From NCBI GenBank assembly GCA_004297225.1, contig SCUI01000010.1, forward strand, positions 434,001 to 498,000: 64,000 nucleotides of DNA, given 5' to 3'. Made by a program: the position numbers and the translations under genes. Positions 39,182-49,361 of this stretch are shown piece by piece; the stretch's first letter is position 1; the number at the start of each line of letters is the position of its first letter. This DNA comes from Lysobacteraceae bacterium (GTDB lineage: Bacteria; Pseudomonadota; Gammaproteobacteria; Xanthomonadales; Xanthomonadaceae). Under the pieces are notes generated by a model, which was given only the letters and a program-made list of their open reading frames with translations, had not been told where the DNA came from and did not search any database.

Positions 39182-41869
39182 ATGAACCAGATCAACGAAC
39201 TCCTGCGCGAAGACCCCGACCCGACCGAGACCCAGGAGTGGCTGGAGTCGATCGAGGGGGTGCTGGCCCACGATGGCCCGGCCCGCGCCCACCAGTTGCT
39301 GGAGAACATGGTGGAGGTGACCCGCCGCGCCGGCGCCAACCTCCCGTTCTCGACCACCACCGAGTACATCAACACCATTCCGCCCGGCCAGGAGGCCAAG
39401 AGCCCCGGCGACGCGGCGATGGAATGGCGGATCCGCTCGCTGATCCGCTGGAACGCGATGGCCATGGTCGTCGCCGCCAACCGCAAGCCCGGCGATCTCG
39501 GCGGCCACATCGCCACCTTCGGTTCCAGCGCCACGCTGTACGACGTCGGCTTCAACCACTTCTGGCGCGCACCCAGCGAAGACCACCCCGGCGACCTGCT
39601 CTACATCCAGGGCCACGGCTCGCCCGGCATCTACGCGCGCTCGTTCATGGAAGGCCGCATCAGCGAGGACCAGCTGCACCACTTCCGCATGGAGGTGGAC
39701 GGCAAGGGCATCAGCTCCTACCCGCATCCGTGGCTGATGCCGGACTACTGGCAGGTGCCGACCGTGTCGATGGGCCTCGGTCCGATCGCCGCGATCTACC
39801 AGGCGCGCCAATGGAAGTACCTGGAAGCGCGCGGCCTGATGCCCAAGACCGACCGCAAGGTCTGGTGCTTCCTCGGCGACGGCGAGACCGATGAGCCGGA
39901 AAGCCTGGGCGCGATCAGCGTCGCCGGCCGCGAAGGCCTGGACAGCCTGATCTTCGTCATCAACTGCAACCTGCAGCGCCTGGACGGCCCGGTGCGCGGC
40001 AACGGCAAGATCATCCAGGAGCTGGAAGGCAACTTCCGCGGCGCCGGCTGGAACGTGATCAAGACCATCTGGGGCAGCTACTGGGATCCGCTGCTCGCGC
40101 GCGACACCGGCGGCCAGCTGCGCCAGGTGATGATGGACACCGTCGACGGCGAGTACCAGAACTGCAAGGCCTTCGGCGGCGCCTACACGCGCGAGCACTT
40201 CTTCGGCAAGACGCCGGAGACGCTGGCGCTGGTGTCGAACCTGTCCGACGACGACATCTGGCGCCTCAACCGCGGCGGCCACGACCCGCACAAGGTCTAT
40301 GCCGCCTACCACGCCGCGGTGCACACCACCGGCATGCCGACGGTGATCCTGGCCAAGACGGTCAAGGGCTACGGCATGGGCAAGGCCGGCGAGGCGCTGA
40401 ACCCGACCCACGGCACCAAGAAGATGGACGACGAGGACGTCAAGGCGTTCCGCGACCGCTTCCAGATCCCGGTCACCGACGAGCAGCTGGCCGACCACAA
40501 GGTGCCGTTCTACCACCCGGGCAAGGACTCGCCGGAAGTGGAATACATGCTCGAGCGCCGCCGCGCGCTGGGCGGTTTCCTGCCGCAGCGCCGGCGCAAG
40601 AGCACGCAACAGTTCGAAGTGCCGCCGCTGAAGACCTACGAGCGCCTGCTCAAGTCCACCGGCGAGCGCGAGATCAGCACGACCATGGCGTTCGTGCAGA
40701 TGCTCAACATCGCCCTGCGCGACAAGCAGGTCGGCCCGCGGCTGGTGCCGATAGTCGCCGACGAGGCGCGCACCTTCGGCATGGAAGGCCTGTTCCGCCA
40801 GATCGGCATCTACGCCCCGCACGGGCAGAAGTACAAGCCGGTGGATGCCGACCAGCTGATGTACTACCGCGAGGACGCGGCCGGCCAGGTGCTGCAGGAA
40901 GGCATCACCGAGGCCGGCGCGTTCGCCTCGTGGATGGCCTGCGCCACCAGCTACAGCACCAACGACCTGCCGCTGCTGCCGTTCTACATCTACTACTCGA
41001 TGTTCGGCTTCCAGCGCGTCGGCGATGCCGCCTGGCAGGCCGGCGACATGCGCTCGCGCGGCTTCCTGCTGGGCGCCACCGCCGGCCGCACCACGCTCAA
41101 CGGCGAGGGCCTGCAGCACGAGGACGGCCACAGCCTGGTGCAGGCCGCACTGATCCCGAACGTGCGCAGCTACGACCCGACGTTTGCCTACGAAGTGGTC
41201 ACCATCATCCAGCACGGCATGCAGCGCATGCTGGCCGAGCAGCACGACGAGTACTGGTACGTGACGCTCATGAACGAGAACTACGCGCACCCGGAAATGC
41301 CGGAAGGCAGCGCGGAGGGCATCCTCAAGGGCATGTACCTGTTCAAGGACGCCGGCAAGCCGAAGAAGGGCGAGCTGCGCGTGCAGCTGATGGGCTCCGG
41401 CACGATCCTGCGCGAGGTGATCGCCGCGGCCGAGCTGCTGGAGAAGGACTTCGGCATCAAAGCCGACATCTGGTCCTGCCCGAGCTTCACCGAGCTGGCG
41501 CGCGAGGGCCAGGACGTGGAGCGGTGGAACCGGCTCAACCCGGAAGGGGAGCAGCGCAAGGCCTACGTGACGTCACTGCTCGAGGGACGCCAGGGGCCGG
41601 CGATCGCGGCGACCGACTACATCCGCATGTATCCCGAGCAGATCCGGCAGTTCGTGCCGATGCGGTATACGGTGCTGGGGACGGATGGGTATGGGCGTTC
41701 CGACACCCGGGAGAACCTGCGGAGGTTCTTCGAGGTGGATCGGTATTACGTGGCGCAGGCGGCGGTGGCGGCGCTGGTGGCGGAAGGCAAGCTCACTGGC
41801 AAGGATCTGGCCAGAGCAAACGAGAAGTACGGGATCGATGGCAAGAAGCCGAATCCTGTCGGCGTCTGA
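39182..41869 (+). CDS. aceE: Pyruvate dehydrogenase E1 component (homodimeric)
   Basis: Decarboxylates pyruvate and acetylates the lipoyl arms of E2 in the pyruvate dehydrogenase complex. The 895-residue protein is of the gammaproteobacterial homodimeric type: SSYPHPWLMPDYWQVPTVS, the thiamine diphosphate motif FLGDGETDEPESLGAI...NCNLQRLDGPVRGN (GDG to N spacing), EGLQHEDGHSLVQAA with catalytic histidine, and MNENYAHPEMPEG. Length is normal. aceF and lpd do not follow. The next sequence is the accessory defence island. Confidence 0.97.
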   Translation: MNQINELLREDPDPTETQEWLESIEGVLAHDGPARAHQLLENMVEVTRRAGANLPFSTTTEYINTIPPGQEAKSPGDAAMEWRIRSLIRWNAMAMVVAANRKPGDLGGHIATFGSSATLYDVGFNHFWRAPSEDHPGDLLYIQGHGSPGIYARSFMEGRISEDQLHHFRMEVDGKGISSYPHPWLMPDYWQVPTVSMGLGPIAAIYQARQWKYLEARGLMPKTDRKVWCFLGDGETDEPESLGAISVAGREGLDSLIFVINCNLQRLDGPVRGNGKIIQELEGNFRGAGWNVIKTIWGSYWDPLLARDTGGQLRQVMMDTVDGEYQNCKAFGGAYTREHFFGKTPETLALVSNLSDDDIWRLNRGGHDPHKVYAAYHAAVHTTGMPTVILAKTVKGYGMGKAGEALNPTHGTKKMDDEDVKAFRDRFQIPVTDEQLADHKVPFYHPGKDSPEVEYMLERRRALGGFLPQRRRKSTQQFEVPPLKTYERLLKSTGEREISTTMAFVQMLNIALRDKQVGPRLVPIVADEARTFGMEGLFRQIGIYAPHGQKYKPVDADQLMYYREDAAGQVLQEGITEAGAFASWMACATSYSTNDLPLLPFYIYYSMFGFQRVGDAAWQAGDMRSRGFLLGATAGRTTLNGEGLQHEDGHSLVQAALIPNVRSYDPTFAYEVVTIIQHGMQRMLAEQHDEYWYVTLMNENYAHPEMPEGSAEGILKGMYLFKDAGKPKKGELRVQLMGSGTILREVIAAAELLEKDFGIKADIWSCPSFTELAREGQDVERWNRLNPEGEQRKAYVTSLLEGRQGPAIAATDYIRMYPEQIRQFVPMRYTVLGTDGYGRSDTRENLRRFFEVDRYYVAQAAVAALVAEGKLTGKDLARANEKYGIDGKKPNPVGV

Positions 41870-42003
41870 GGATTGGTCTCAGAGAGGGATGGCGCAAGCC
41901 TTCCGCCCTCAGGGGAATTGCAGGTTGCGGCCTTCGAGTCGTTTACGAACGACGATGTGGGGCGAAGACCGCGCCTGTCGCGGGAACTGAGACGGAGAAG
42001 TTT

Positions 42004-42507
42004 TCAGTTATCTTCCTTACCAGCGAGTGGGGAGGAGGCGTGACAGGTAGTGTGATCCGAAGGGGGCTGCGCAATCTCCCATCGTGGGGAATCGGCGTTT
42101 CGGATGAGGTCGTCCGCTATCAGGATGGCATTCTGAGCGTCCGCTCGCAGGGCACACTCCCAGACGGTGATGACTTTCCAGCCTTCCTCCACAAGCCGAC
42201 TCACAGCAGCAGCATCTCTTCGGCGGTTTGCCAGAAGCTTTTTCTGCCAGAACTCAAATCTGGATTTCGGCACTCGGAAGTAGGGGCAGTTCGCATGGGC
42301 ATGCCAGAAGCAACCGTTGACAAAGATTGCCGTGCGCCATTTCGGAAGCACGATGTCAGGCCGGCCAGCCAGGCCGCTTACGTGCAGACGGAAGCGGAAT
42401 CCGCGCGCCCAAAGGCCAGATCGAACAAGAGTCTCCGGTCGGGTATTCCGACCGCGAATCCGCGACATCATCCTCGATCGCACCTCGGGTTCAACGGTGT
42501 CAGCCAT
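42004..42507 (-). CDS. vsr: Very short patch repair endonuclease (Vsr)
   Basis: Nicks 5' of the T in T:G mismatches formed by deamination of 5-methylcytosine, protecting sites of a C5 methyltransferase. The 167-residue protein has RSRMMSRIRGRNTRPE, the catalytic Asp in GRPDIVLPKWR, the VNGCFWHAHANCPYF zinc/active-site segment, FWQKKLLANRRRD and GWKVITVWECALR, all standard. The start at MADTVEPEVRSRM is preferred, since the longer form would overlap the methyltransferase. It is divergent from the methyltransferase with only 31 bases between starts, so each promoter may lie in the opposite gene. Confidence 0.93.
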   Translation of the reverse strand: MADTVEPEVRSRMMSRIRGRNTRPETLVRSGLWARGFRFRLHVSGLAGRPDIVLPKWRTAIFVNGCFWHAHANCPYFRVPKSRFEFWQKKLLANRRRDAAAVSRLVEEGWKVITVWECALRADAQNAILIADDLIRNADSPRWEIAQPPSDHTTCHASSPLAGKEDN

Positions 42508-42538
42508 GGCGCGACGCCTCGGGGAAGCAGGTAACTGA

Positions 42539-44113
42539 ATGCGAAACAAGTCTCAAGCCGGGCCCATAAAAGTCGTGGACATCTTTGCCGGTCCTGGAGG
42601 ACTGGGAGAAGGTTTCGCGAGCTTCACGCCGGAGGTAGGCAGTGACAAGCCATTCCAAATCGTCCTTTCCGCCGAAAAAGAAGAAACTGCACACCGGACC
42701 CTTACATTGCGGGCCTTTTACCGCCGATTCTCAAGCCCGGAAGATGTACCGGAAGAGTATTACCTGATTGTCCGCGGGGAGATGTCGCCGGATGAACTGA
42801 GGGGAGAGATTGCCCGCGAATGGGCAGAGGCGGAGCGGGAGGCCTTGCTGCTGGAACTCGGCAAAGAGTCCCATCGGCTCCACCAGGAAATCCAGAGTCG
42901 TATCGGCCCGGACGAGCCGTGGGTCCTTGTCGGGGGCCCGCCATGCCAAGCCTATTCGCTCGTGGGGCGAGCGCGGAACAAGGGAAAGAACAACTACATT
43001 GCGGAAAAGGACAAGCGTCACTTCCTTTACCGCGAGTACCTGGAGATTCTGGCGAGATTTGCTCCTCCTGTCTTCATCATGGAGAACGTGAGAGGGATAC
43101 TTACCGCGAAGCTCAATGGGAGACGCATGTTTCCTGACATTCTCCGCGATCTTCATGATCCGGGGCGTGCGCTTAGCGCAGGAGCCTGCAATGCCATCTA
43201 CGACATTTACCCACTATCTGCCGATGCGATAGGCGGGCCGTACCGCTTGGGAGAGCAAGACGAAGATCTGGCGAGATTCCTTGTGAAGTCAGAAGACCTT
43301 GGCATTCCCCAATGCCGCCACAGGGTTATCTTGCTTGGCATCCGCCGCGGTTCGGGTCTGAGTGAACCGATCCCGCTCGCAGGTTCCCAGCGCATTCCGA
43401 TTGGCCGCGTCATCGGCGACCTGCCAAAGATCCGGAGCGCATTGTCCAGAGGGGACTCTGAAAGCGCATGGTCCGCTACTGTTCAGCGCCAGAGAGATCG
43501 AGTTCTTAGGGTTCTCGACCGGAGGTGGGACCTAAGGGACGTAGCTGACGAAATCCTGGATACGGAGTTCATCGAGGGCGCCTCCAGGAGGTCTTCAAGG
43601 CGACCGGACAGGCGCTCGGTGATTGCTCACCAAGATTGGTATCACGACCCTCGCCTCGGAGTGACACTCAATCACGACTCCAGAGGGCACATGCCATCAG
43701 ACTTGGGTCGATACCTTTACTGCGCTGCGTATGCCAAGGCTCGGGAGGGGAAATCGCCCACCACGCGACTTGAAGAATTTCCCAAGCAACTTGCGGCAAA
43801 CCACAAGAGCTGGGAGAGCGGAAAGTTTGCGAACAGATTCAGGGTTCAGGCGCCGGATTTTCCTTCTGCAACGGTCGTAAGCCATATTGCGAAAGACGGC
43901 CACTACTTCATTCATCCGGATTCTGCTCAGTGCCGTAGCTTTACTGTCCGGGAAGCGGCTCGGGCGCAAACTTTTCCGGACAACTACTTCTTCATGGGGG
44001 AGAGGACAGCCCAGTTCGTGCAAGTGGGTAATGCTGTTCCACCTCTTCTTGCGAGGAGGATCGCCGAGACTGTCTGGGGGTGCATGTCCGGTATCAAGGC
44101 TTCCGCCCGTTGA
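42539..44113 (+). CDS. DNA (cytosine-5) methyltransferase (MzaA-like)
   Basis: A 524-residue C5 methyltransferase. Motif I VVDIFAGPGGLGEGF (DIFAGPGG, residues 14-21), motif IV GGPPCQAYS with catalytic Cys136, motif VI ENVRG (182-186), motif VIII QCRHRVILLGIR, and motif X VQVGNAVPPLLARR are all intact. A long insert lies between motifs I and IV (about residues 55-125), larger than in Dcm. The target-recognition region cannot be read for specificity. It is the first of five tightly packed defence genes and has a vsr gene back-to-back. Base composition is visibly more AT-rich than in aceE. Confidence 0.95.
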   Translation: MRNKSQAGPIKVVDIFAGPGGLGEGFASFTPEVGSDKPFQIVLSAEKEETAHRTLTLRAFYRRFSSPEDVPEEYYLIVRGEMSPDELRGEIAREWAEAEREALLLELGKESHRLHQEIQSRIGPDEPWVLVGGPPCQAYSLVGRARNKGKNNYIAEKDKRHFLYREYLEILARFAPPVFIMENVRGILTAKLNGRRMFPDILRDLHDPGRALSAGACNAIYDIYPLSADAIGGPYRLGEQDEDLARFLVKSEDLGIPQCRHRVILLGIRRGSGLSEPIPLAGSQRIPIGRVIGDLPKIRSALSRGDSESAWSATVQRQRDRVLRVLDRRWDLRDVADEILDTEFIEGASRRSSRRPDRRSVIAHQDWYHDPRLGVTLNHDSRGHMPSDLGRYLYCAAYAKAREGKSPTTRLEEFPKQLAANHKSWESGKFANRFRVQAPDFPSATVVSHIAKDGHYFIHPDSAQCRSFTVREAARAQTFPDNYFFMGERTAQFVQVGNAVPPLLARRIAETVWGCMSGIKASAR

Positions 44114-44162
44114 GAATCGGACCGGGGAACAAGATCGTCGTTATTGGGGAAATTGAGCCGAC

Positions 44163-45665
44163 ATGACCAACGACCTGCAGCCGGAAGGGACAGGTCCCAG
44201 GCGCGCGGACGCAACTCCACACGCAGCGGCCCTAATCGAGGGTCTAAGGGATCTTGGCTACTCACTCGAGACGGCCATTTCCGACATCGTCGACAACTCC
44301 ATTACTGCGGGCGCGTCCCGAGTGGAAATCATGACCGAGGTGTCTTCGGCGGACCCTCGAATTGCGATCTTGGACAACGGCTTGGGGATGTCCGAAGACG
44401 AGCTGGTTGCCGCCATGCGCCCGGGCAGCCGCAACCCCTTGGCGACGCGGGACGAGCCCGATCTGGGCCGCTTTGGTCTGGGCTTGAAGAGCGCGAGCTT
44501 TTCCCAATGTCGTCGACTGACCGTTGTCACTCGCAAGGCGGGCGAAACGTCCATTGCCGTTTGGGACCTGGACGATGTAGCTGACAGGAACGAGTGGTCA
44601 GTCGAATTGCCCGACGACGCACCGGGAGTTCCCGAGGTCGATCTTTTGGGGACGACAGGCACGCTGGTTCTTTGGGAGAAACTCGATCGCCTTGCGGGCA
44701 ATATCGCGGATCCACCTCGGCGCGCAGAAGTCATCAACCAGAGAATCGCGGAGGCGGAACGCCATCTGCGCCTTGTGTTCCATCGCTTCATGGAAGCGGG
44801 GAAGCCTGTCGAGATCGTGCTGAATGACAGGGCATTGCGGCCGCTGGATCCATTTGCCCGGAGCAACCCGGCAACTATTGCCGACCCGGTAGAGAGTCTG
44901 CCGTTGAAGCAAGGGAGCGTTGAGATTCAGAGCTATACCCTGCCCCATCACAAGCAGATGTCGAATGCAGCTTGGGACGATTTAGCGGGTCCTGAAGGAC
45001 ATCTGAAGTCTCAAGGCTTCTATCTGTATCGGGGCAAGAGGTTAATCCTCCATGGGACTTGGTTTGGCCTGTGCCGCCAATCCGAACTGACGAAGCTTTC
45101 CCGGGTCAGGATAGACATACCGAACAGCATGGATGCCGATTGGAAGGTCGATGTAAAGAAGTCGTCGGCGCAGCTACCTCCTTTGGTTCGTGACCGGCTC
45201 CAACGGGTAATCGAGCGCATCCAGGGTGGTTCAAAGCGCACGTACAGGAAACGCGGGCAGAAGTTGGTAGATCAGGAACGATTGCCGCTGTGGCAACGAA
45301 TGCAAGCCGACGGGCAAATCCGGTATCGGCCGAATATCGATCATCCAGCATTCGTGACATTTGCCGAGGCGCTCCCTCCGGACCTGAGGCAAGGGTTTTT
45401 CAACTGCATCGCGCTGGTTGGGGCATCGCTGCCAGTAGAGACCCTTCACGCAGACATGGCAGCGCTGCCAGAGCAGGTTGCGCCGGACAAGGTCGATGAT
45501 GAGGTCTTGGCCCAGGCCGTGCAGTACACGATGTCAATGCTGATGGAGGCAGGGAAGGACATCAATGAAATTCGATCGCTAATGAAGGATGTGGATCCAT
45601 TTCGATCGGCGTGGGCTGAAACCCAGAGCATCATCGAAGCAACTCTCGAGGCACGGGGCCAGTAA
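44163..45665 (+). CDS. MutL/MORC-like GHKL ATPase (MzaB-like)
   Basis: A 500-residue protein with the GHKL (gyrase, Hsp90, histidine kinase, MutL) ATP-binding fold at its N-terminus: N-box ETAISDIVDNSITAGA (Glu36, Asn45), G1 ILDNGLGM (residues 69-76) and G2 GRFGLGLKSASF (102-113). A MutL S5-like region and an uncharacterised C-terminal half follow. There is no MutL endonuclease motif. Such MORC-related ATPases occur in prokaryotic modification-linked defence clusters with Z1, DUF4420 and AIPR genes, as here. It follows the methyltransferase by 49 bases, and its stop overlaps the next ATG by one base. Confidence 0.92.
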   Translation: MTNDLQPEGTGPRRADATPHAAALIEGLRDLGYSLETAISDIVDNSITAGASRVEIMTEVSSADPRIAILDNGLGMSEDELVAAMRPGSRNPLATRDEPDLGRFGLGLKSASFSQCRRLTVVTRKAGETSIAVWDLDDVADRNEWSVELPDDAPGVPEVDLLGTTGTLVLWEKLDRLAGNIADPPRRAEVINQRIAEAERHLRLVFHRFMEAGKPVEIVLNDRALRPLDPFARSNPATIADPVESLPLKQGSVEIQSYTLPHHKQMSNAAWDDLAGPEGHLKSQGFYLYRGKRLILHGTWFGLCRQSELTKLSRVRIDIPNSMDADWKVDVKKSSAQLPPLVRDRLQRVIERIQGGSKRTYRKRGQKLVDQERLPLWQRMQADGQIRYRPNIDHPAFVTFAEALPPDLRQGFFNCIALVGASLPVETLHADMAALPEQVAPDKVDDEVLAQAVQYTMSMLMEAGKDINEIRSLMKDVDPFRSAWAETQSIIEATLEARGQ

Positions 45666-48403
45666 TGAATCCAATTCTCAGCACCATGGAGGGTATGGCC
45701 TCCATCCACATGGCGAGCCAAGTGGGCCCTCACACTGCCGAATCCATTCGCCAGGTTCTCGCGGAACTGTCCGGAATCCCGATGTTTCAGGGGAAAGTCA
45801 GCGAAGGCGAGATCGAGGAACTCGCTCGCCTGATCGAAGAGAAATACGGCATCAGTATGGGCCTTGGGGCCATCGTACAGTCCGAAGACTTTCGACCTTG
45901 GCTTCACGATGCCCGCATCAGCGGGGAGATGTCAGATTTCTACTGGGAGCGCTATCGCAGACTGTTACAGCAGAAGGGATTGCCCAAGTCCGTGATCGAC
46001 TCGATGGACGAGATCACCGATCGAATTCTGGATCGCCTTGGTAACCCGCGGGATCCGGGCGCTTGGAGCCGTCGAGGCATGGTTGTGGGGCATGTCCAGA
46101 GTGGAAAGACAGCGAACTACACAGGATTGATTTGCAAAGCTGCGGACGCGGGGTACCGTTTGATTGTTGTGATCGCTGGCATCCACAACAATCTTCGCAA
46201 TCAGACGCAAGCACGAATCGATGAAGGCTTCATCGGACGGGACACGGGTCGGCTCTCGCATGCAAACAAGGGGCAGCGACAGAAGATCATAGGGGTCGGC
46301 AAGTTTGATCAGCGTGAGTTCCCGGTTTCCCTGACGAATACCCTTCGGGATTTCAACAAGGCCACCGCCACTACGAACACCAGTCAGATCGGGCAATACA
46401 ACGTCCCTGTAGTGTTGGTCATCAAGAAGAACCCCAGCACATTGAAGAATCTGCTGGAGTGGCTGAAAGAACACTCGGTTCACCAGGGAACGCAAATGGT
46501 GGGCCAGCCAATGCTGCTGATTGACGATGAGGCAGACAATGCATCTATCAACACTGCCTACGCGCGGGATGAGGTCACTCGCATCAATGGCCAGATACGC
46601 GAGCTTCTGTCGCTGTTCCATAGAAGCTGTTACGTCGGATATACGGCCACCCCATTCGCAAACATCTTCATCGATCCTGATACGGATGATGAGACGCTAA
46701 AGCAGGACCTGTTTCCCAGGCACTTCATCATAGGCCTAGACGCACCATCAAACTATTTCGGTGCGCAGAAGGTATTTGTGGACGCCCAGGATCGTCACAT
46801 CAGGGTCGTCGACGACAACGAAGACATCCTTCCGCTCAAGCACAAGATTGATCACGAGGTCGAGGTGCTTCCCGGCAGTCTGGTTCGAGCGCTACGCACG
46901 TTTATCATTGCGCGTGCGGTACGGAATGCCCGCGGTCAACATCGTGATCATGCCTCGATGCTTATCAACGTGTCGCGGTTCACTGATGTTCAAGGCCGCG
47001 TCAAAGCCAGAGTCGCCGAAGTCATCGGCAGGATCAGAGACGCCGTCGCCGTTGATGGTGGAAAAAACAGGGAGGCAGCTCTCAGGAATCCTGAGATCGC
47101 CGCACTTCACGACGTCTGGCAGCATGAATATCGCGACTCGGAGCCGAAGAGTTGGGGGCTGGTACAGAAGCGGCTTCATGAGGTTCTAGTGGGAGCGCGA
47201 GTAGTGGAGGTCAACGCGTCAAAGCGGGCGCTGGCGCTGGACTATGACCAAGGTGGTGAGTATGGGGTCACGGTTATCGCAGTCGGCGGATTCTCGCTGT
47301 CGAGAGGCCTTACCTTGGAAGGCTTGACCGTCAGCTATTTTCTTCGCAATTCCGTCATGTACGACACATTGATGCAGATGGGTCGTTGGTTCGGGTACCG
47401 ACCCAACTACGAGGATCTGTGTCGGATATGGATGCCTGCAGACGGCGTGGGCTGGTATGCACACATCCACGAAGCCATGGAAGACCTGCAGGTTCAACTC
47501 AAGAGAATGGAGCTTGTGAAGGCGACGCCTGAGCAGTTTGGTCTTGCGGTCCGCAGCCACCCTGAATCACTCATTGTCACGGCCAGGAACAAGATGGGTA
47601 CTGGCAAAGAATTTCCCGTCCGTGTTGGATTGGCCGGAAAGCTGATTGAAACAACGCGCATTTCCACAAGCAGGGAACAACTCGATGCCAACATCAAGGC
47701 TGCCTCAGCCCTCGCAGCCGGGTTGGATGCCAAACGCATTCAACCGGAAAGTGTGTCCCGTGGCGCGCTCTACCGGAGCGTTCCAGTGCAAATGGTCCGC
47801 GACTTCTTGAGGGTCTACCGTGCTGATCCCGCAGATCCATTGACTGATCCACGGCTGATGGGGGATTACATCGACGCTAGGGCGGACTCGGAGTTGAGTA
47901 GGTGGGATGTTCTGTTCGCGAGTGCGAAGAAGGACGAAGCTATTCGGACGGACTTAGGTGGGCACAAGATGAGTGCTTACACGAGAAAGGTTGGGGCCGA
48001 CGAGCTGCGGGGCGGGATTCTTGCCATCAGCGGAACCAGCCGACGCGTTGGCTCCCCTGGAGATGAGCAGGTCGGTCTTACCGACGACCAGATTCAAGCT
48101 GCAACCAAGGCATTCCAAGACGACTGCATGCGAGAGGGTAAGCGCGTCCCTGCTACGCTTCCTCCCAGAATCTTTTGTGAAGTTCCGGGTCGCCGTCCCC
48201 TGCTGATTCTTCGCTTCGTAGCTCCGCACGTGCCAGAACCCAGCTTGAAGGAGAAAGCGCCTCCGATCGTGTTGGCCTGGAGCATATGTTTCCCGCCTTC
48301 CTCCGTTCAAGGAGGAACCGTGGAGTACGTAGTAAATACTGTCCGGATGCGTGAAATGTTCGGAGAGGAAGAGTTTGACGAGGACGCGGCAAGTGATGAG
48401 TGA
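45665..48403 (+). CDS. Z1-domain SF2 helicase-like ATPase (MzaC-like)
   Basis: A 912-residue protein with superfamily 2 ATPase motifs: Walker A GHVQSGKTANYTG (residues 142-149 core), Walker B LLIDDEADNA (DDEAD, 287-291), motif III GYTATPFAN (325-333) and a motif VI-like MGRWFGYRPNYEDL. The C-terminal region holds the Z1 domain, which defines a family found with MutL-like ATPases in defence loci. It probably translocates on or remodels DNA, but this is not shown. It overlaps both neighbours (by 1 and 8 bases), so the operon is translationally coupled. Confidence 0.93.
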   Translation: MNPILSTMEGMASIHMASQVGPHTAESIRQVLAELSGIPMFQGKVSEGEIEELARLIEEKYGISMGLGAIVQSEDFRPWLHDARISGEMSDFYWERYRRLLQQKGLPKSVIDSMDEITDRILDRLGNPRDPGAWSRRGMVVGHVQSGKTANYTGLICKAADAGYRLIVVIAGIHNNLRNQTQARIDEGFIGRDTGRLSHANKGQRQKIIGVGKFDQREFPVSLTNTLRDFNKATATTNTSQIGQYNVPVVLVIKKNPSTLKNLLEWLKEHSVHQGTQMVGQPMLLIDDEADNASINTAYARDEVTRINGQIRELLSLFHRSCYVGYTATPFANIFIDPDTDDETLKQDLFPRHFIIGLDAPSNYFGAQKVFVDAQDRHIRVVDDNEDILPLKHKIDHEVEVLPGSLVRALRTFIIARAVRNARGQHRDHASMLINVSRFTDVQGRVKARVAEVIGRIRDAVAVDGGKNREAALRNPEIAALHDVWQHEYRDSEPKSWGLVQKRLHEVLVGARVVEVNASKRALALDYDQGGEYGVTVIAVGGFSLSRGLTLEGLTVSYFLRNSVMYDTLMQMGRWFGYRPNYEDLCRIWMPADGVGWYAHIHEAMEDLQVQLKRMELVKATPEQFGLAVRSHPESLIVTARNKMGTGKEFPVRVGLAGKLIETTRISTSREQLDANIKAASALAAGLDAKRIQPESVSRGALYRSVPVQMVRDFLRVYRADPADPLTDPRLMGDYIDARADSELSRWDVLFASAKKDEAIRTDLGGHKMSAYTRKVGADELRGGILAISGTSRRVGSPGDEQVGLTDDQIQAATKAFQDDCMREGKRVPATLPPRIFCEVPGRRPLLILRFVAPHVPEPSLKEKAPPIVLAWSICFPPSSVQGGTVEYVVNTVRMREMFGEEEFDEDAASDE

Positions 48404-49361
48404 ATCACCATGGTCCGGACTTGAGTCAGGCGAGATAGACACTCGCCGTGTGGATGCCAGCGCAAGGTGGGACTGGTTCTGGGCGGTATTGCCCGGGTCT
48501 GATGTTGCGCTGGTCCTGAAGCTGTCCAAGCTCCCGAAGCCACTTCCGGATCTGCCGAGATTACGGAACCTTGAAGTGAGATTCCAGACGCTCCCCGGCG
48601 GTCCGATTCTCTATGTGCGGCTAAAAGACAGCGCTCAGCTAGAACTATTTGAGACGCTTTGTCGCGATGTCATGGCGGCCGGCGAGCTTGCGAACATGGA
48701 AGCGGAAGCCCTGAAGAGGGCAATAGGACGCACTTTCCGATGGCATTACCTTCTCAAGGGAGGCAGGCCGGGGGCCCTTACCGAGGAGGTCCAGAAGGGC
48801 CTGATCGGTGAAATCGAGGTGCTCAAGCTGCTCATAGAAACTGTGGGGCCAAAACGTGCATTGGAGGCATGGACAGGCCCGACGGGCGCACCCAAGGACT
48901 TCGAGCTCAGGAACCACTGTATTGAAGTAAAAGCGAGGAGGGGTGCTGCCCAGCCGTTCGTGAGGATTTCCAACGAGTTCCAGCTTGCTGACGTTCCTGA
49001 TACCAGCATCTGGTTGGGAATTCTCGCGGTTGACAAAGTGGAGGCACCACACGGACAGACTCTCACTGAGCGGGTCGAGGACGTAACCGCATTTCTGGAA
49101 ACTTCCTGTCCGTCAGCATTGGCCGATTGGGATCTTCGATTGGCCGAGGCCGGGTTCGACCTCGCGGACGACTATTCGCCTTGGCGGTGGAAAGTTTCAG
49201 TTCCGGAGTTCTACGCAGTTACACCGTACTTTCCTAGAATTGAAGCACCGGCGCCGATCGGCATATCCAGTGTGAGCTATTCATTGGCGATTGCCGCTTG
49301 TGCACCGTTCAAAGCGGAGTGGGATCGAATCCGGTCCGAGCTCATGCATGGGGAAGAATGA
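48396..49361 (+). CDS. PD-(D/E)XK motif protein, DUF4420 (MzaD-like)
   Basis: A 321-residue putative nuclease subunit. The PD-(D/E)XK core is visible as GLIGEIEVLKLL (Glu139 or 141), then KDFELRNHCIEVKAR with Asp168 and the E-x-K at 177-179. Upstream lies an all-beta N-terminal part (residues 1-100). DUF4420 proteins are found almost only with Z1 and AIPR genes. The ATG at 48396 lies inside the end of the Z1 gene. The alternative upstream ATG at 48351 would overlap it much more and is disfavoured. The stop overlaps the AIPR start by four bases. Confidence 0.9.
   Translation: MSESPWSGLESGEIDTRRVDASARWDWFWAVLPGSDVALVLKLSKLPKPLPDLPRLRNLEVRFQTLPGGPILYVRLKDSAQLELFETLCRDVMAAGELANMEAEALKRAIGRTFRWHYLLKGGRPGALTEEVQKGLIGEIEVLKLLIETVGPKRALEAWTGPTGAPKDFELRNHCIEVKARRGAAQPFVRISNEFQLADVPDTSIWLGILAVDKVEAPHGQTLTERVEDVTAFLETSCPSALADWDLRLAEAGFDLADDYSPWRWKVSVPEFYAVTPYFPRIEAPAPIGISSVSYSLAIAACAPFKAEWDRIRSELMHGEE

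Noticed and set aside
41939-41954. Small perfect hairpin GTCGTT-TACG-AACGAC after aceE as a terminator
   Set aside because: The stem is only six bases and no T-run follows on either strand, so termination is not supported.
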